Of a stretch of DNA of 64,000 nt, positions 1 through 11,621 are shown one piece after another. This stretch comes from Acanthamoeba sp. SK_2022b (taxonomy: Eukaryota; Discosea; Longamoebia; Acanthamoebidae). Position 1 is the stretch's first letter. Every line of letters starts with the position of its first letter. The position numbers and the translations under genes are program-made. The stretch is from positions 35,845 through 99,844 of the forward strand of contig JANDJZ010000137.1 of NCBI GenBank assembly GCA_027943245.1, given 5' to 3'. Under the pieces are notes generated by a model. It did not search any database, was not told the origin of the DNA, and was given only the letters and a program-made list of their open reading frames with translations.

Positions 1-879
1 GTACCGTTGATGGTGAAGAGAGACTCGCCCACAGCGGTCGTGTGCCCTTCAGAGGGCGGTGCCAAAATGAGGCTCTCGACGGGGAGGCGAGGATGAGGCT
101 TTTCCTTGACCAACGGGAGGGGGATGACTTGCATGTGCTTGTGCGGCTGGCTGCGATTAAAGGCCAATATCAGAGAGAGAGAGAGAGAGAGAGAGCAAAC
201 AGGGCGTCCCAGAGATCGTAGTGGGCGAGGGGATACCTGGATCCGGATAGAATGCCGCAATTGTAGAATCCAAAGGCGTCGAGCTCGACGATGCAGCGCC
301 AGAAAGCGAAGAAGTCATCCCGGTCCAATGGTTCGTTCTGCACGATGATGGGTCAGCGTTATTTGCGCAGAGAAGTACCACCGTGAGGAGGCACCTGTGA
401 GCGGAAGTCTCGGGTGACTACAATCGTGTGGTCGTCCACGACATTGAACTTATTCCTGCGTTGCGCACACAACGCGGGTGAGGCTAGCCTCGCCAAGCGA
501 GGAGAGGCAACAGTGCCGGAGGCGTGTACGTACAGTACGAGCGAGTGGGTAGGAGAGAGGTGGGTTACGAAGAGCAGGTTGTGCGGACCTGGGTTCTCGA
601 AAGGATCTACGAACTTGGCGCCGTCATCGGATGGCTTGGGCTTGGCCGCCAGCGATTTGAGCACGCGCAACCCAAACTGGCAGCAGAGTTTTATTAATGA
701 GCAATAATATTATTTTTTTGACACAAATATTATACAAGAAAAATACAAAACAATAAATATGCTGCGTGGAAAAGGACCTCAATGCCGTCAGAGTGGATGA
801 ACACGCCCTCAGTGTCGATGGAAAAGAGTCCTCCTGCCTCCTTCGCCCGCGCCGTGGCCTGCCGCACCAGCGCGTTCAT
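1..879 (-). CDS. ATP adenylyltransferase (Ap4A phosphorylase), 3' part outside window
   Basis: Splits diadenosine tetraphosphate (Ap4A) with phosphate into ADP and ATP (APA1/APA2-type, GalT branch of the HIT superfamily). Exons, 5' to 3': 879-778, 676-534, 455-395, 337-237, 150-1. All four junction phases agree. The N-terminal third shows the family pattern FVDPFENPGPHNLLFVTHLS, followed across an intron by NKFNVVDDHTIVVTRDF. The catalytic HxHxQ motif is present as HKHMQ in exon 5, preceded by SQP. The start is the first ATG of an exon encoding 34 residues (MNALVRQATARAKEAGG...). The gene runs off the left end, so the C-terminal domain is not visible, and a GT at the very edge may be another donor. 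Intron 4 carries a GA microsatellite. The family assignment is firm; the exact substrate preference is not visible. Confidence 0.9.
172..195. repeat. (GA)12 microsatellite in an intron
   Basis: Uninterrupted AG/GA dinucleotide run inside intron 4 of the ATP adenylyltransferase gene, read as a CT tract on the coding strand. Confidence 0.95.
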
Positions 880-1096
880 CGAGCAACAAATATATATTTC
901 CTAGGTTTTCCCATATTTTCCTGTGAGGTTTTCGGTTGCTTATGAAGGTGGAATTCGGCGCTCTTTCGCCATCATTTCCACGAGAAGTCCACTACCTTCA
1001 TTAACGACCAATCCGAAGGCAGCTTGAAAGAACCAGAAGAGGACAGTCTGGCCTTCCACCAACTGTAACTCTTTAACGCGTATACATAAGAAGAAG

Positions 1097-1764
1097 ATGA
1101 AGTACATGGTGGCAATTGACGGTTCGAAGGACGGCGAGATGGCGTTCGACGTGGTTCTGTGCAAAGCCAACCAGGACGATCACGTCTTCCTGCTCATGGT
1201 GGCCGAAGAGGTCTACATCTCCACCGTAGCGGGGGCCTCGGCCTATATAGACTACTCCTACATCGTGCGTGCCAACCAGAAGATTGAAGAGGAAGGCAAA
1301 GCCCTCCTCAAGTCCTACGGACGCCGACTCACCGAGCGAAAGGTTTTTCTGCCTCACTTATGTCCCAAGTGTGCAATGTTCTGACCAGACTTGGGTACAT
1401 GGACGAAGGTGCCACACACGCTGCTGCTGGGCAAGGGCGACCCCAAGGACGTGGTGTGTCGGGAGGCTGAGGAGCGTGGAGTGGACCTCATCGTTCTCGG
1501 ACGGCGCGGTCTGGGCAAATTCAAGAGGTGCCCACCACCACCGCGGCTGCGCTCGAAGGTGATCAGTGGGTCTGACCTGGTGGTGACCATAATATGGTCG
1601 TTGGATGCTCAACCAGGTTGTTCTTGGGGTCGGTGAGCCAGTACTGCGTGGAGAACGCCAAGTGCTCGGTGTGGGTCATAAAGAGCCCGCACCTCGAGGA
1701 GGTCGAAGCGGCGCTTCAAGGGACTGGCCTCCAGGCCGCGCCGACTGCTTCGGAGGTCTTGTAA
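1097..1764 (+). CDS. Universal stress protein (UspA family), ATP-binding type
   Basis: A 170-residue single-domain UspA-fold protein. Exons 1097-1342, 1409-1527 and 1617-1764. It opens with MKYMVAIDGSKDGEMAFDVV, the usual first strand and helix. It ends with the nucleotide-binding signature G-x2-G-x9-G-S (GRRGLGKFKRLFLGS, then VSQYC), assembled across intron 2, so it probably binds ATP. The middle contains the typical LLLGKGDPKDVV stretch. The length matches single USP proteins. It is read away from the divergent ATP adenylyltransferase gene. A consensus AATAAA lies at 1833-1838, 69 bases after the stop. The physiological role is unknown. Confidence 0.9.
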
Positions 1765-2628
1765 ATGTCTCTTCTCCCTATCTCCTCCCATCTGTCGCTT
1801 TCGTCCTCCACTCTACACCTGGCCCACCTGCAAATAAACCATCTCGCTCGCACAGTGTCGCCTTTATGTCCATCTCCTGCGCACGCATGAGCCACGCGCA
1901 GGATGATGAGGCACCGCCCAAAGGCCGAAGAGCCACCGAAGAGGAAGGATCCCCAGCGGAAGCTTGCGAGTGTTGGGCGGTTCATGCCCATCAGTTTCCC
2001 TTGAAATGCCAAGGCATGTTGGCGCCACCTCTCAACCGTGTCGCGCGTGGAGGGGCGAACGCAAACAGGACAGGAGCAGCGGAGCCACCACACAGACTTC
2101 TTCCTGCTACCCGACACGAGTCACAGACTCCTGTCACACACTACACACGCAAGCTTGCACGTCGTGTCAACAACTCTAGTTTGAGACCGCTCAACACCAA
2201 CACACCCGACCATGAGAGCAGGTGCGCCCTTCTTCACAATTCTTATGTTCCCCACCTCGAATCCTTTCGTTCCTTTCGTTTTCGTTCTCGTTCGTGCTGC
2301 TTCGTTGTCTCGCATGCTCCCCCCCCCCACTCGAACCCGTTGCTTCGCTTTTTGTCAGGCCACGCATTTATGGACCTAAGCAAAGGAGGAGAAGCTGAAT
2401 CCTTGTCCGCGCATGTGTTCCTCGTCGCTCATGCTTCTTTACTTTTGACCAACCAAGCGCGAGAGCACAAGCAATTTGCTGTTGCTCTTGACCAAGAGTC
2501 AATTTACGCCAATTTTGATCTAAAAAAGATTAAATTAATCTTTTCTCGGCCTCTCGAGCGTAACTCTGACGCTGTCGGCTTGACACTCTCAAGGATCAGG
2601 AAACAGCGCCTTGCCAGCGGGACGTTCC
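1765..2628. other. Intergenic: 3' end of stress-protein gene and 5' region of amylase gene
   Basis: No convincing separate gene. Long open frames here lack family resemblance. It holds the poly(A) signal AATAAA (1833-1838). It also holds a possible extra first exon of the next gene: ATG at 2212-2221 ending in a GT donor, with an AG at 2598-2599, joins in frame to the amylase frame and would add 13 residues before the ATG at 2629. The implied intron (about 380 bases) is long for this window, so the shorter model is preferred. Confidence 0.6.
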
Positions 2629-3362
2629 ATGCGAAGCAGCAAGCTCACCAAGTCCAACAGCGACTATGCGCTCAGCTCCCTGCAGTCGCGCACGCTGCAG
2701 CCCGTTGAGGAGGCCTCGCCGCTGAGCATCTGGCCCGGCGGCTGGACCCTCTACGAGATCTCTACCCGCCCGTGGCTTTACACCCTCTCCAAGAAGTACA
2801 AGCGTCCCATTACCAAGCTCAACGACATCCCGGACGAGGAGTTCCTTGCCCTCAAGGACAGAGGTACGCCTAGCCCCCCCCCCCTCTCACAAAGAAACAG
2901 CCACCCCCGCGAGTGGTCAGGAGAGTTTGCGCACGCGGCTAACGCTTTGGGCGTGCAATGCGGCAAAGGAGTGGACATGGTGTGGATGATGGGTGTGTTC
3001 CAGCTGGGCGCTTACGGCCTCAAGTACGATCGTACCAACGTCAACCAGGTCAACGGTTACCGTCAGCTCCTCCCTGACTACACTGAGCAGGGTACGTACT
3101 CTGGCCAAGCCAGCGTCAGGAGTGTCATGCTCACACTGTCTCTCTGCCCATCGACAGACGTCATCGGAAGCCCCTATGCCATCGTCGAGTACCATTGCAA
3201 CCCTCAGCTGGGCACCGACGAAGATCTGCGCAACTTCCACAAGCGCTTGAACTCTCTTGGTCTCTACCTCATGCTCGACTTCGTGCCCAACGTACGTCCA
3301 CCTCGAGCTCAGCGCACCATGGTCAAGAATACATCGCCACAACTCATTCTCTCTCTTCCGTG

Positions 3363-3422
<60 letters not shown>

Positions 3423-5335
3423 CACACTGCCGTTGACTGCGAGTGGGCCAAGACCGATCCCAACTTCTACGTGCGTGCGCCCAAGGACGCACAAAAGCCC
3501 TATTCTGATGCGTACCACTCGGAGTCCGGCATCGCCTACGGCAGCTGCGGCTGGGGCGCGTGGCAGTGCGTGCCCCCGCTCTCTCTTCTATCGTGACGGC
3601 CCCTGGCCTCGTCTAACGTTTCTCTCCTTTTTCTCCCAGGGACACGCTTCAGCTGAACCACTGGAAGTACGCTCTGCATCTCTCCTTCTCTCACTTTGCG
3701 GTGAGCGTGCGCTGACTAGCTATGCCTTTTCTCTCGCTTCCTCTCCGACACTACTCCAGCCCCGAGCTCGCCAGACTCAGAACCCAGGAGCTCTGCTAGT
3801 ACGGCTTCCTTTGCTGCCCGGCTCACCGCGTTCGTGGGTGGGAAAAGCAGGCGACTGACTGTCGTTCTCCTGCTGCTTAGTGTGGCGTCGATGTGCGACG
3901 GCATCCGCTGCGACATGGCCTACCTGGCGCTGAATGACCTCATCGAACAGAACTGGGGCCATCAGCTCTACACATGGGGCTGGAAGAAGCCCGCCACCGA
4001 GTGGTGGGAGGGAGCCATCCAGGCGGTCAAGCAGCGGTTCCCCAACGTCGTCCTCCTTGCCGAGGTCTACTCGCCGTGGCAGGTGCGTGTTCTTCGTCGC
4101 CAGGCAGCTACCCGTGCCGCGATCTGCAGCCAGTAGCGCTGACCGTCTCCCTCCTCCCCCCACAGCCGAGGCTTCAGGAGCTTGGCTTCGACTACACCTA
4201 CGACAAGCAGCTTTACGATCGTCTGTCGTGGGGCCACCTCGACTACACCAAGGACTGGTTCATCCACAACTCGCCGACGTTCACCAAGCGCTCCGCTCAC
4301 TGTGAGCCCCCCCCCCATCAGCGCTTTGCGAACTTCTCCGCCGTCGGTCGCTAACCCGCCTGTTCTCTTTCCTCTCTCTTCCGCCAGTTGTATCGAATCA
4401 TGATGAGCCCAGAGAGGCGATCCACTTTGGCAGCTGGTGGCGCGCGGCTGCGGCGGCCTTGGTCAGCTTCACGCTTCCCGTATGTCGATCCCCCCCCCCC
4501 CGTGCAGCCCGCTCATCCAAGGAAACCAGAGACACACCACTCACGCGCCAGCCTTCGCTTGCTTTCTCGCACGCTTGCGCGCAACCAGGGCGTGCGCTTC
4601 TTCTGGCAAGGTCAGTGGGAAGGCCACAGGAACAAGCTCGCCGTGCACCTGAGGTACGATGGCGCGCTTGCGACTCAAAACTCGACCTCTGAATTCAGAG
4701 AGGATGAGGACGTCGCTGCTGACGCGCAATGGCTTGTGTGTGTGGTGGGGGTTGGCGTGAGCAGGAGGGCGAGGGAGGAACAGCCCCACAGCGAGGTGGT
4801 CGCTTTCTACGACAAGCTGCTGCCCATCATCACCCACGAGGTCTTCAAGAAGGGAGAGTGGGTCTACCTGGACGTCTGGGGCACAGGTACTACTGCCCGT
4901 ACTCGCGATGCTGGTGGTCGTCCCTCCCTCGGCTCACCGCTTTGACTTGGTCCGTGTCGTGCATCGTCGGGCGCAGATCAATCGTGGAGGCTCATGGCGT
5001 GGCGCTGGTCCTATGGCAAGGAGAGGCGTCTGTGTGTGCTCAACTACAGCGACTACGAGGGAACGGGCCGCGTGGTCGTGGGCGATGCCGAGGGCGAGGG
5101 CGATATCACCATCACCGAGCTGCTCTCCGGTACAGTTCACTGCCCACCTACTCGCTTCAACCCCCTCCCCCCCAGCGCAGACCCCATGTACTGTATCGAT
5201 CGTCATCTCACGAGTTCTTCCCCGTACGCGTACGGACCGATAGGCGAGAAGTATGAGCGATCAGCTAAGGAGATGCGCCAGGATGGGCTCTTTGTCATCG
5301 TACCCCCGTGGTACGGTCAGATCTTCTCCTATTAG
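2629..5335 (+). CDS. GH13 alpha-amylase family protein, no signal peptide
   Basis: A 520-residue GH13 TIM-barrel protein. Exons: 2629-2863, 2969-3091, 3158-3291, 3423-3565, 3640-3666, 3760-3798, 3881-4082, 4166-4301, 4388-4479, 4589-4653, 4765-4886, 4977-5129, 5244-5335. All four GH13 regions are present: region I DFVPNHT (about residue 159, split by intron 3), region II DGIRCDMA with the nucleophile Asp (about 240), region III LLAEVYSPW with the acid Glu (about 293), and region IV FVSNHDEPR (about 347). There is no secretion signal or membrane helix, so it probably acts inside the cell on a glycogen- or maltose-like alpha-glucan; the specificity cannot be read from these motifs. Exons 5 and 6 are only 27 and 39 bases. 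Intron 3 ends in a long GT repeat abutting the acceptor. A start at 2212 is possible. Confidence 0.88.
3364..3420. repeat. (TG)28 microsatellite abutting a 3' splice site
   Basis: Perfect TG run filling the 3' half of amylase intron 3 and running directly into the acceptor AG at 3421-3422, leaving no ordinary polypyrimidine tract. Confidence 0.95.
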
Positions 5336-5566
5336 GCAAGAAGTCCGAGTCAAAGCCCCAAAGACGCCACGGACACTCTCCATTTGCGGTAGAGTGGAGA
5401 GAAATAGTACTACATACGCAGAGTGAGTAAAAGAACGAATAACGATTTTTTTTTGTTTTCCGGCTGAAAAAAGCGTGGAGCAAGGAATGGGTAACGATGG
5501 ATTTTTAAGGGAGATTATTCATTTGTGCAGCGACGGAATGGTGTTGGATTGGGGGGGGGGGGATAT

Positions 5567-5882
5567 TTACTCCTCCTCTTCCTCAGCGGCAGCAGCCCTC
5601 TTGGCCTGAATCTTGGGCAGCTGGGTCCTCTTGAAATCACTCCACGTCCTCTGTAAAAGCGCGCAACAAACATCAAGACGGTGACTAAAAATAACAATTA
5701 AACGTGCTGAAAAAATGGCGTACGCCTCTGTTGATTGAGTTCCACCAGCCATCGACGGTCCTGCTAACGCCAGACTCTACGACAATAGCGCCGACGAGGA
5801 TGAGAGCGAAGTAGCTCGAGTTGCGCTTAAGCAGGTTCTGGTAGACCCAGTTGCTGACACCGGAGGATTTGAGGGCGTTCAT
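5567..5882 (-). CDS. QCR9: Cytochrome bc1 complex subunit 9 (QCR9/UQCR10 family)
   Basis: An 80-residue mitochondrial inner-membrane subunit of respiratory complex III. Exons 5882-5724 and 5650-5567. It shows the family order: a short N-terminal segment, YQNLLKRNSSYFALILVGAI (one transmembrane helix, about residues 13-35), a negatively charged turn, and a C-terminal WSDFKR stretch. The length fits (family about 60-80). The C-terminus ends in a run of Glu after AAAA, a tail not typical of the family. A TTTCAG-like site just before the ATG hints at a 5'UTR intron. It is transcribed divergently from the PP2A scaffold gene. Confidence 0.85.
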
Positions 5883-6342
5883 ATCCTGATTGCAGCAAAA
5901 TGGGGAAGAGAGAACGGGGGGGAGGGGGATAATTAATACGCAAAATTGTGGGGAGATGTGGCAGAGCGGGCAATTTTAAGTGAACTCAACTTGCCCTCCA
6001 TTATATAGGCAAGGGCCAGAAGAACTGTTACGAACGCAGTGGTGGGAGCGTACGTGGAAGGATAGGGGGCAGATGCTGCACAATTCAATCAATCGTGTGC
6101 GGAGTGGCCCACGAGAGGGTATGCCAAGCACGCAAGCGGGCTTCGTTGTCGACAATTTGCGTGCTGGGATTTTGGCGGCCAAGGAGTCAAAAAGCTGCCC
6201 CCGCCCACCACCGGAGAGAGGGCAGCGGCAACGGTGTGTTCCAGCTTTCCATTCAAATTACATTGATCCATTCCCTCCTCTGCCCCCAGTGGACCCACTG
6301 AGCGACGCAGAACAACAATCGACAGAGGGATAGATTCTCACC
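5883..6342. other. Divergent promoter region, QCR9 (-) and PP2A-A (+)
   Basis: 460 bases between two divergent starts. No coding exon or RNA gene recognised. AT-richer just upstream of QCR9 (about 5920-5960). The weak open frames show no family resemblance. Confidence 0.6.
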
Positions 6343-9326
6343 ATGAGTACGCTGCGTTCTTTCTCTCGTGTGCTTGCTCAATTCCATTCATCTATCTAGC
6401 CTTATGGCCTTCTCAAGCTTTCAATTCACGATTTAAATGAGTTGCCTTAATTAGTGCCGCCCCCATCAGGGTTCGCAGTGAGCCTTTATCTGACGATGGA
6501 TTCTCTTCCTCTCTCTCTCTCTTTCCCCCTTCTATGGCGATCTCGGGTTTTCGCTTCAGATAAGGAAGAAGATCTCGTGCCCATCCAGGTGTTGATTGAT
6601 GAGCTTAGAAATGAGGACATTCAGTTGCGACTGAACTCCATCCACCGCCTTGACACAATTGCTGGAGCACTTGGCCCCGAGAAGACGAGGAACGAGCTTT
6701 TGCGCCATCTCACTGACGGTACGCTGAACTATAATTTGTTTTTGAACTTTTGCTTCCCTGTTGATGTTGTCCCTCTTTCCATCTACATCCCTCCATCGTT
6801 ACACATGGATCTTAAATTTGCCTCTTCCGCGGCTTCACATTTTGCAATCATCTCACTCATCCCTCATTTTACTCGACCATTCTGGCACTCTACAGAAGCC
6901 GTTGATGACGAAGATGAGGTGCTCTTGGCCTTGGCGGAGCAGCTGGGCAAGTTTGTTGACTTCATCGGTGGACCTGAAGAATCAAAGTGCCTCCTCGAGC
7001 CCCTCGAGAAGCTCGCCACCGTCGAAGAAACCGTCGTCCGGGACAAGGTGCGCACCTTGCTTCTCGACAACTGCCGTCGTTCTTCTCCCTGTTCCCGGCG
7101 TTCTCTCGGGGGGCTGTTGTCGAGGAGTTGGTTGACGCCCCCATGTGCTGCGTCCCCCTTGTGCGCAACAGTCAGTGGAGTCACTGTGCAAGGTGGCCGA
7201 TGTGCTGCCCGAGGCCGACTTTGTGGACCACTTCGTTCCCCTCATCAAGCGGTTGGCCACCGGAGACTGGTTCACCGCCCGCACCTCTGGTTGCGGCCTC
7301 TTTGCCAAGGCGTACTCCAGGCTCACAGGTAATGCGCTCGCGCCAGCGGTGAAGCCTTAGTCCAGCGTCGGAGGGCATCGCCGAAGAGCACTCCAATGTC
7401 TGACTCACCTGTAATAATTAATCGCATGCGGCACCTCAGACGAGCGAGTGAAGACCGAGCTGCGAGAGCTCTTCGCCAAGCTCACCGAGGATGAAACCCC
7501 GATGGTGCGACGCTCCGCGGCTTCGGCCATGAAGGTATCTCACGCCCGCCAGTCTGCGGCAAGCCTCATTCTCGGCCCGCCCTCTCTAACGTAAGCCTTG
7601 GCTCCCTGTCTGTGATACCCGCGAAACAGAACTTCATCCCCACCATTGTGAAGGACCAGGTCAAGAAGGAAATTGTACCCATATTCCAGAAGCTGGCCAA
7701 GGACGACCAGGACTCCGTTCGGCTTTTGGTCATCGAAAGCTGCGTAGCGTTGGCCAAGATGTTTGATCAGGACGAGAAGACCAGCCTGGTCCTCCCTGTT
7801 GTCCGCGCCACCTCAGTCGACAAGTCTTGGAGAGTGCGATACATGATGGCGGAGCATTTTGTTGAGGTATGCGCCCCGTTCCTTCCTTCAACGTGCTGAC
7901 TTGACTCTTGGATGGTTGGCGTGGAACTTACGGGGTTGCACACTCACGCACACACCACAGCTGTGCGAGGCGATGGGTTCCGAGATTACTCAAGCGGAGC
8001 TGATCCCCGCCTTCGTCAGACTTCTGAGGGACACGGAAGCCGAGGTCCGCACTGCTGCTGCCTTCAAGGTGACAGGTGTGGCGAAGAAGCTCTCGGCGGA
8101 TGTGTCTATAAAGCACCTCCTGCCTTGCGTCAAGGAACTCGTCACCGATAGCTCGCAACACGCCAGAGGTACCCCTACCCGCAAGCCCATACGAAGGAGC
8201 GCCACACGCTAACTCGCCCTCCCTCCCCACGCAGCTGCCCTGGCTTCTGTGATCATGGGTTTGGCACCTGTTTTTGGCAGAGAACACACCATCGAGCATC
8301 TCCTCGATCTCTTCTTGCAACTTCTCAGGGATGATTTCCCTGAAGTGAGACTCAACATCATCTCAAAGCTCGATGAGGTCAACAAGGTGCGTTTCGCCTC
8401 CCCCCCCCTCGATCTCCGTACTTTTTTTGCCTTGCGTCTAATTCGTGGGAACCGGGACTGCAGGTCATCGGAGTGGAGATGCTTTCACAGTCCTTGCTTC
8501 CCGCCGTTGTCGAGCTGGCGGAGGACAGGCAGTGGAGAGTCCGTCTTGCGATCATCGAATACATTCCGCTCCTCGCTGATCAGCTGGTACGCTACCCGCC
8601 CAGTGCGCCAAGCCGCCGTTGGATCCCTCGAACGTTGCCTCATACGGCTTTCGGGTGGCCTTGACCAGGGAGTGGCGTTCTTCGACGAGAAGCTGGGATT
8701 CCTGTGCATGACGTGGCTGGGCGACTGCGTGTTCTCCATCAGAGAGGCGGCCACCAACAACCTCAAAAAGCTGACCGAAGTGTTCGGCGTTGAGTGGGCC
8801 CAGAACAACATCATCCCTAAAGTTTTGGCGCTCTACACTCACCCCAACTACCTGTATCGCATGACCACCCTCTTCGCCATCTCGGTACTATCCTTTCGTC
8901 CCTCTCCGATGGCTCCATCATGCCATAAGACTTCTTCACTCTGCTAACACCGTTGCGTGTCGGTCTCAACCCAACCAGGTCCTCGCCGAAGTGAAGGGCA
9001 TGAAGGAGGTCATCCAGAACAGCATGCTGCCCCTGGTGATCAGGATGGCGGACGACCCCGTGCCCAACATCAGATTCAACGTGGCCAAGACCCTCTACAC
9101 CCTCATCAAATACCTCGATACTACCGTACGCTGTTTCCTCCTAGTTCATGCGTCATGCGTCGGCAGCACTGACGGGTGTTTATCTATCTTCAACCATCCT
9201 CCACCATTCAACATCACACGGTTATAGGTTGTGCAGAACAAAGTGAGGCCGTGCCTCCAGAGTCTCGAGAAGGACAAGGATCGCGACGTGCAGTTCTACG
9301 CTGGACGGGCCCTGCGCGCCATCTAA
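6343..9326 (+). CDS. PPP2R1A: Protein phosphatase 2A 65-kDa scaffold subunit A (HEAT repeats)
   Basis: A 582-residue scaffold that holds the PP2A catalytic C subunit and regulatory B subunits. Exons: 6343-6346, 6560-6718, 6896-7047, 7172-7328, 7440-7534, 7630-7866, 7961-8168, 8235-8386, 8464-8586, 8669-8884, 8979-9125, 9228-9326. The whole length is an array of HEAT repeats (about 15 expected). Landmark stretches are [18 protein letters not shown] near the N-terminus, [11 protein letters not shown] and [20 protein letters not shown] centrally, and [14 protein letters not shown] near the C-terminus. The length equals the animal and yeast proteins. The first coding exon is only four bases (ATGA) before a GTACGC donor; it was chosen because it joins in frame to the conserved N-terminus with no other ATG available. 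Identity is very secure; the tiny first exon is inferred. Confidence 0.95.
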
Positions 9327-9585
9327 AGAAGAGGAGGAAGCAGACTCTCCAGAGTGTGTGGGTGGCGGAGGCGCGCAAGGTGTGGAGCAAAGGGTCCTTA
9401 TGCGTTGCCTTGGGGGTACCCTCGCACTAAAACTATGTTTTTTATTTTACACTCTCTTCCTCGTATGCCTGTACATCTGTCTTCATCATCTTCCCTCTAC
9501 GCGAGCCCAAAGCGTGCTTGTCCGGGAAGAGCCAAAATGAAGAAAAGGAACAGTTAAGAAAAGAAGGAAACCACGTTCAAGACTT

Positions 9586-10526
9586 ATGATGAGACGCGCA
9601 TCATCTTTGTGCCCCAGTCGTACTTTTGCTGCCCGCTGTGGCCGCACCACTGCCCTTCGCGTGTCTTCTTTGGCGAGCGCTCGCCACTTCGCCACTGCAT
9701 CATCTCTCACAAGTGCGTTCCCACAGACGCATTTGCACAATCTTACAAAGAACGCTGCCACCTTCCGATCTAATGCTTTCGCCCCTCAGCTGGTCTGCGT
9801 GCCAACCGATCCACCACCGCCCTGAGCGTGCCGAGGTGCACCTCGCTGCCGGACGCCAAGCGGTCCTACACCGCCGGCGCAGGTGATGTCTCCCCCAGAC
9901 CCCCCCTCTCCTCCCGCCCGTACTCACCCACTAGAGGCCCGCTGCAGGCACGGTGATCGACATTGAGAACGACGCCGACTTCCAGACGAGAGTGCTTGAG
10001 GCATCCAGCACGGTGCCCATCATTGTGGACTGCTATGCCGAGTGCGTGGCCCAGCTGCCCTGCCTTGTTCTCACTCGCCCTGGCTAACGCGAAGCTTGTG
10101 TTGGAAATGCGGAACGTGCCCAGCTGGTGCGGGCCTTGCCGTAATCTGACTCCCGTGCTGCAGCAGGTGGTGGAGGCCCAGGGCGGCAAGGTCGTCCTCG
10201 CCAAGGTACAGCCTGTCAGCGCGCACGGCGAGGCTGGGCACCTGCTCGCGCTCACGTGCAAGACTGCTGGTGCAGGTGAATGTGGACGATGTGCCAGGCG
10301 TTGCCGATCAGCTCATGGTAAGCTCGATTCCTGCCGTGTTTGCCTTCTGGCAGAGGGAGGCCGTCAACAGGTAGGATCCCATTAGCTCTTATTTGTCCTC
10401 TTCCTCTTTATCGGCTTGGCCAACATGGAGGTGGTCATCAGGTTCGTCGGCGGGTTGCCCAAGCAGGAGGTCGAGCGCTTCGTCGCGGCCGTGCTTGAGC
10501 ACACGACCGCCGGCACACCCCAGTGA
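9586..10526 (+). CDS. Mitochondrial-type thioredoxin
   Basis: A 191-residue thioredoxin with a long basic, Ser-rich leader (about 75 residues, beginning MMRRASS) that looks like a mitochondrial transit sequence, then a full thioredoxin fold. Exons: 9586-9712, 9790-9882, 9948-10041, 10124-10205, 10276-10370, 10442-10526. The active site WCGPC (about residues 106-110) is created by joining exons 3 and 4, in VDCYADWCGPCRNL. Downstream are VNVDD and SSIPAVFAFW with the conserved cis-Pro. It reduces protein disulphides, presumably in the mitochondrial matrix. The targeting is inferred from composition only. Confidence 0.9.
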
Positions 10527-10660
10527 GTCTCACCACTCCAAGACCCATCAATCGACGCTGCTCCACGAGGGCATAAAGAGCTTCTTGGCGTATGCGCTTT
10601 CACCACAAGGAGGCAGGCCTCCCAACCGGAAGAGAGACACTTCTTTCACCCTTGCTTGGC

Positions 10661-11621
10661 TCAGAAGGTAACGGGCGCGCCGGGGAGGTCGGCGATGGCG
10701 GGCATGTTGGCGAAAGCAGCCAGGCCGGAGCGCTTGGTGGCGGCGGCGGGCGGGGCCATGGGTGGGGCCTCGATGTAGGGCCACTTCATGACGGCGCGGA
10801 TGCGGTGCCACCAGCGCTGCTGGGGATCGTTGGCCACCTGGTAGAACTGGTAGCTGGCCACGGTGTAGCCCCAGCCAAACACCTCGTCGTAGAGGATGTT
10901 GGTGACCTGGTTGGTCTGCTCAAAGTCCTTGCGTACGGGGTACCATGTCTTGAAGGGGTAGACCTTGCGGAACTCGTTGTGGTTGCCCCACACGATGAGG
11001 TAGCGACCGATGCTTACCACGTCGTCCACGGAGATGTTGCTCCCGGCGGGGTTGTACACGCTGGCCCACTCGCCGTAGGTGCCGCCATAGGGCGTGCCTG
11101 CGAGTTGCGGGTAGTAGAAGAAGACCTACAAAGGATAGATGATCGCAGTTGTTGTCGGTTGAGCATGCGCCTTGCACAAGGCTTGCCGTTGAGGAGAGGG
11201 TACGTACCAGTTCGATGACGCTCAACTCGTAGCAGTTGCCGATGGTGAAGGGATTGTTGGACGACCAGAGACGATAGTTGCCGCTGGCGTTGAGGTAGGT
11301 GGGCACCATGTAGCCCTGGGGGAATACGCCGATGCCGCTCGACGCATCATAGGAGAGGAGGGTGGTGTTGATGCCGTAGCGCTCGCGGTACCACGAGAAC
11401 GCCTCCTGCACGGTGGCGTTGAACTGAGCCTCGGTAAGGCCGAGCTTGATACGCCATCCCGTTAGGGACGCCTCGCCGGGCGAGGAGGGCAGGTAGCCCT
11501 CCGTGCCCCAGGTTAGCTCCTGCGTGGGTCGGCTGACGAGGCATTCGCCGATAGGATCGGCCTGAGCAACCGCCAAGAGGAAGGCAACGGCCACCATCAC
11601 ATTGAGGAGGTAGCGCGTCAT
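10661..11621 (-). CDS. Secreted protein of unknown function
   Basis: A 292-residue protein in two exons (11621-11208, 11125-10661). It begins with a clear signal peptide (MTRYLLNVMVAVAFLLAVAQA) and has no further membrane helix, so it is probably secreted or vacuolar. Possible N-glycosylation sites include NATV, NTTL, NASG and NISV. Cysteines are few (GECLV, GNCYEL). It is rich in Trp and Tyr, with VFGWGYTVASYQFYQV and RWWHRIRAVMKW near the C-terminus, followed by a Pro/Ala-rich tail. I do not recognise the family. It faces the giant receptor gene across a 542-bp divergent region, with no evident functional link. Confidence 0.8.

Noticed and set aside
1605..2708. 367-codon open frame spanning the stress-protein 3' end and the amylase start
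   Set aside because: Low-complexity composition, no family match, and it overlaps two real genes in other frames.
3363..3422. Cys/Val and His/Thr repeat peptides
   Set aside because: Translations of the TG microsatellite in an intron.
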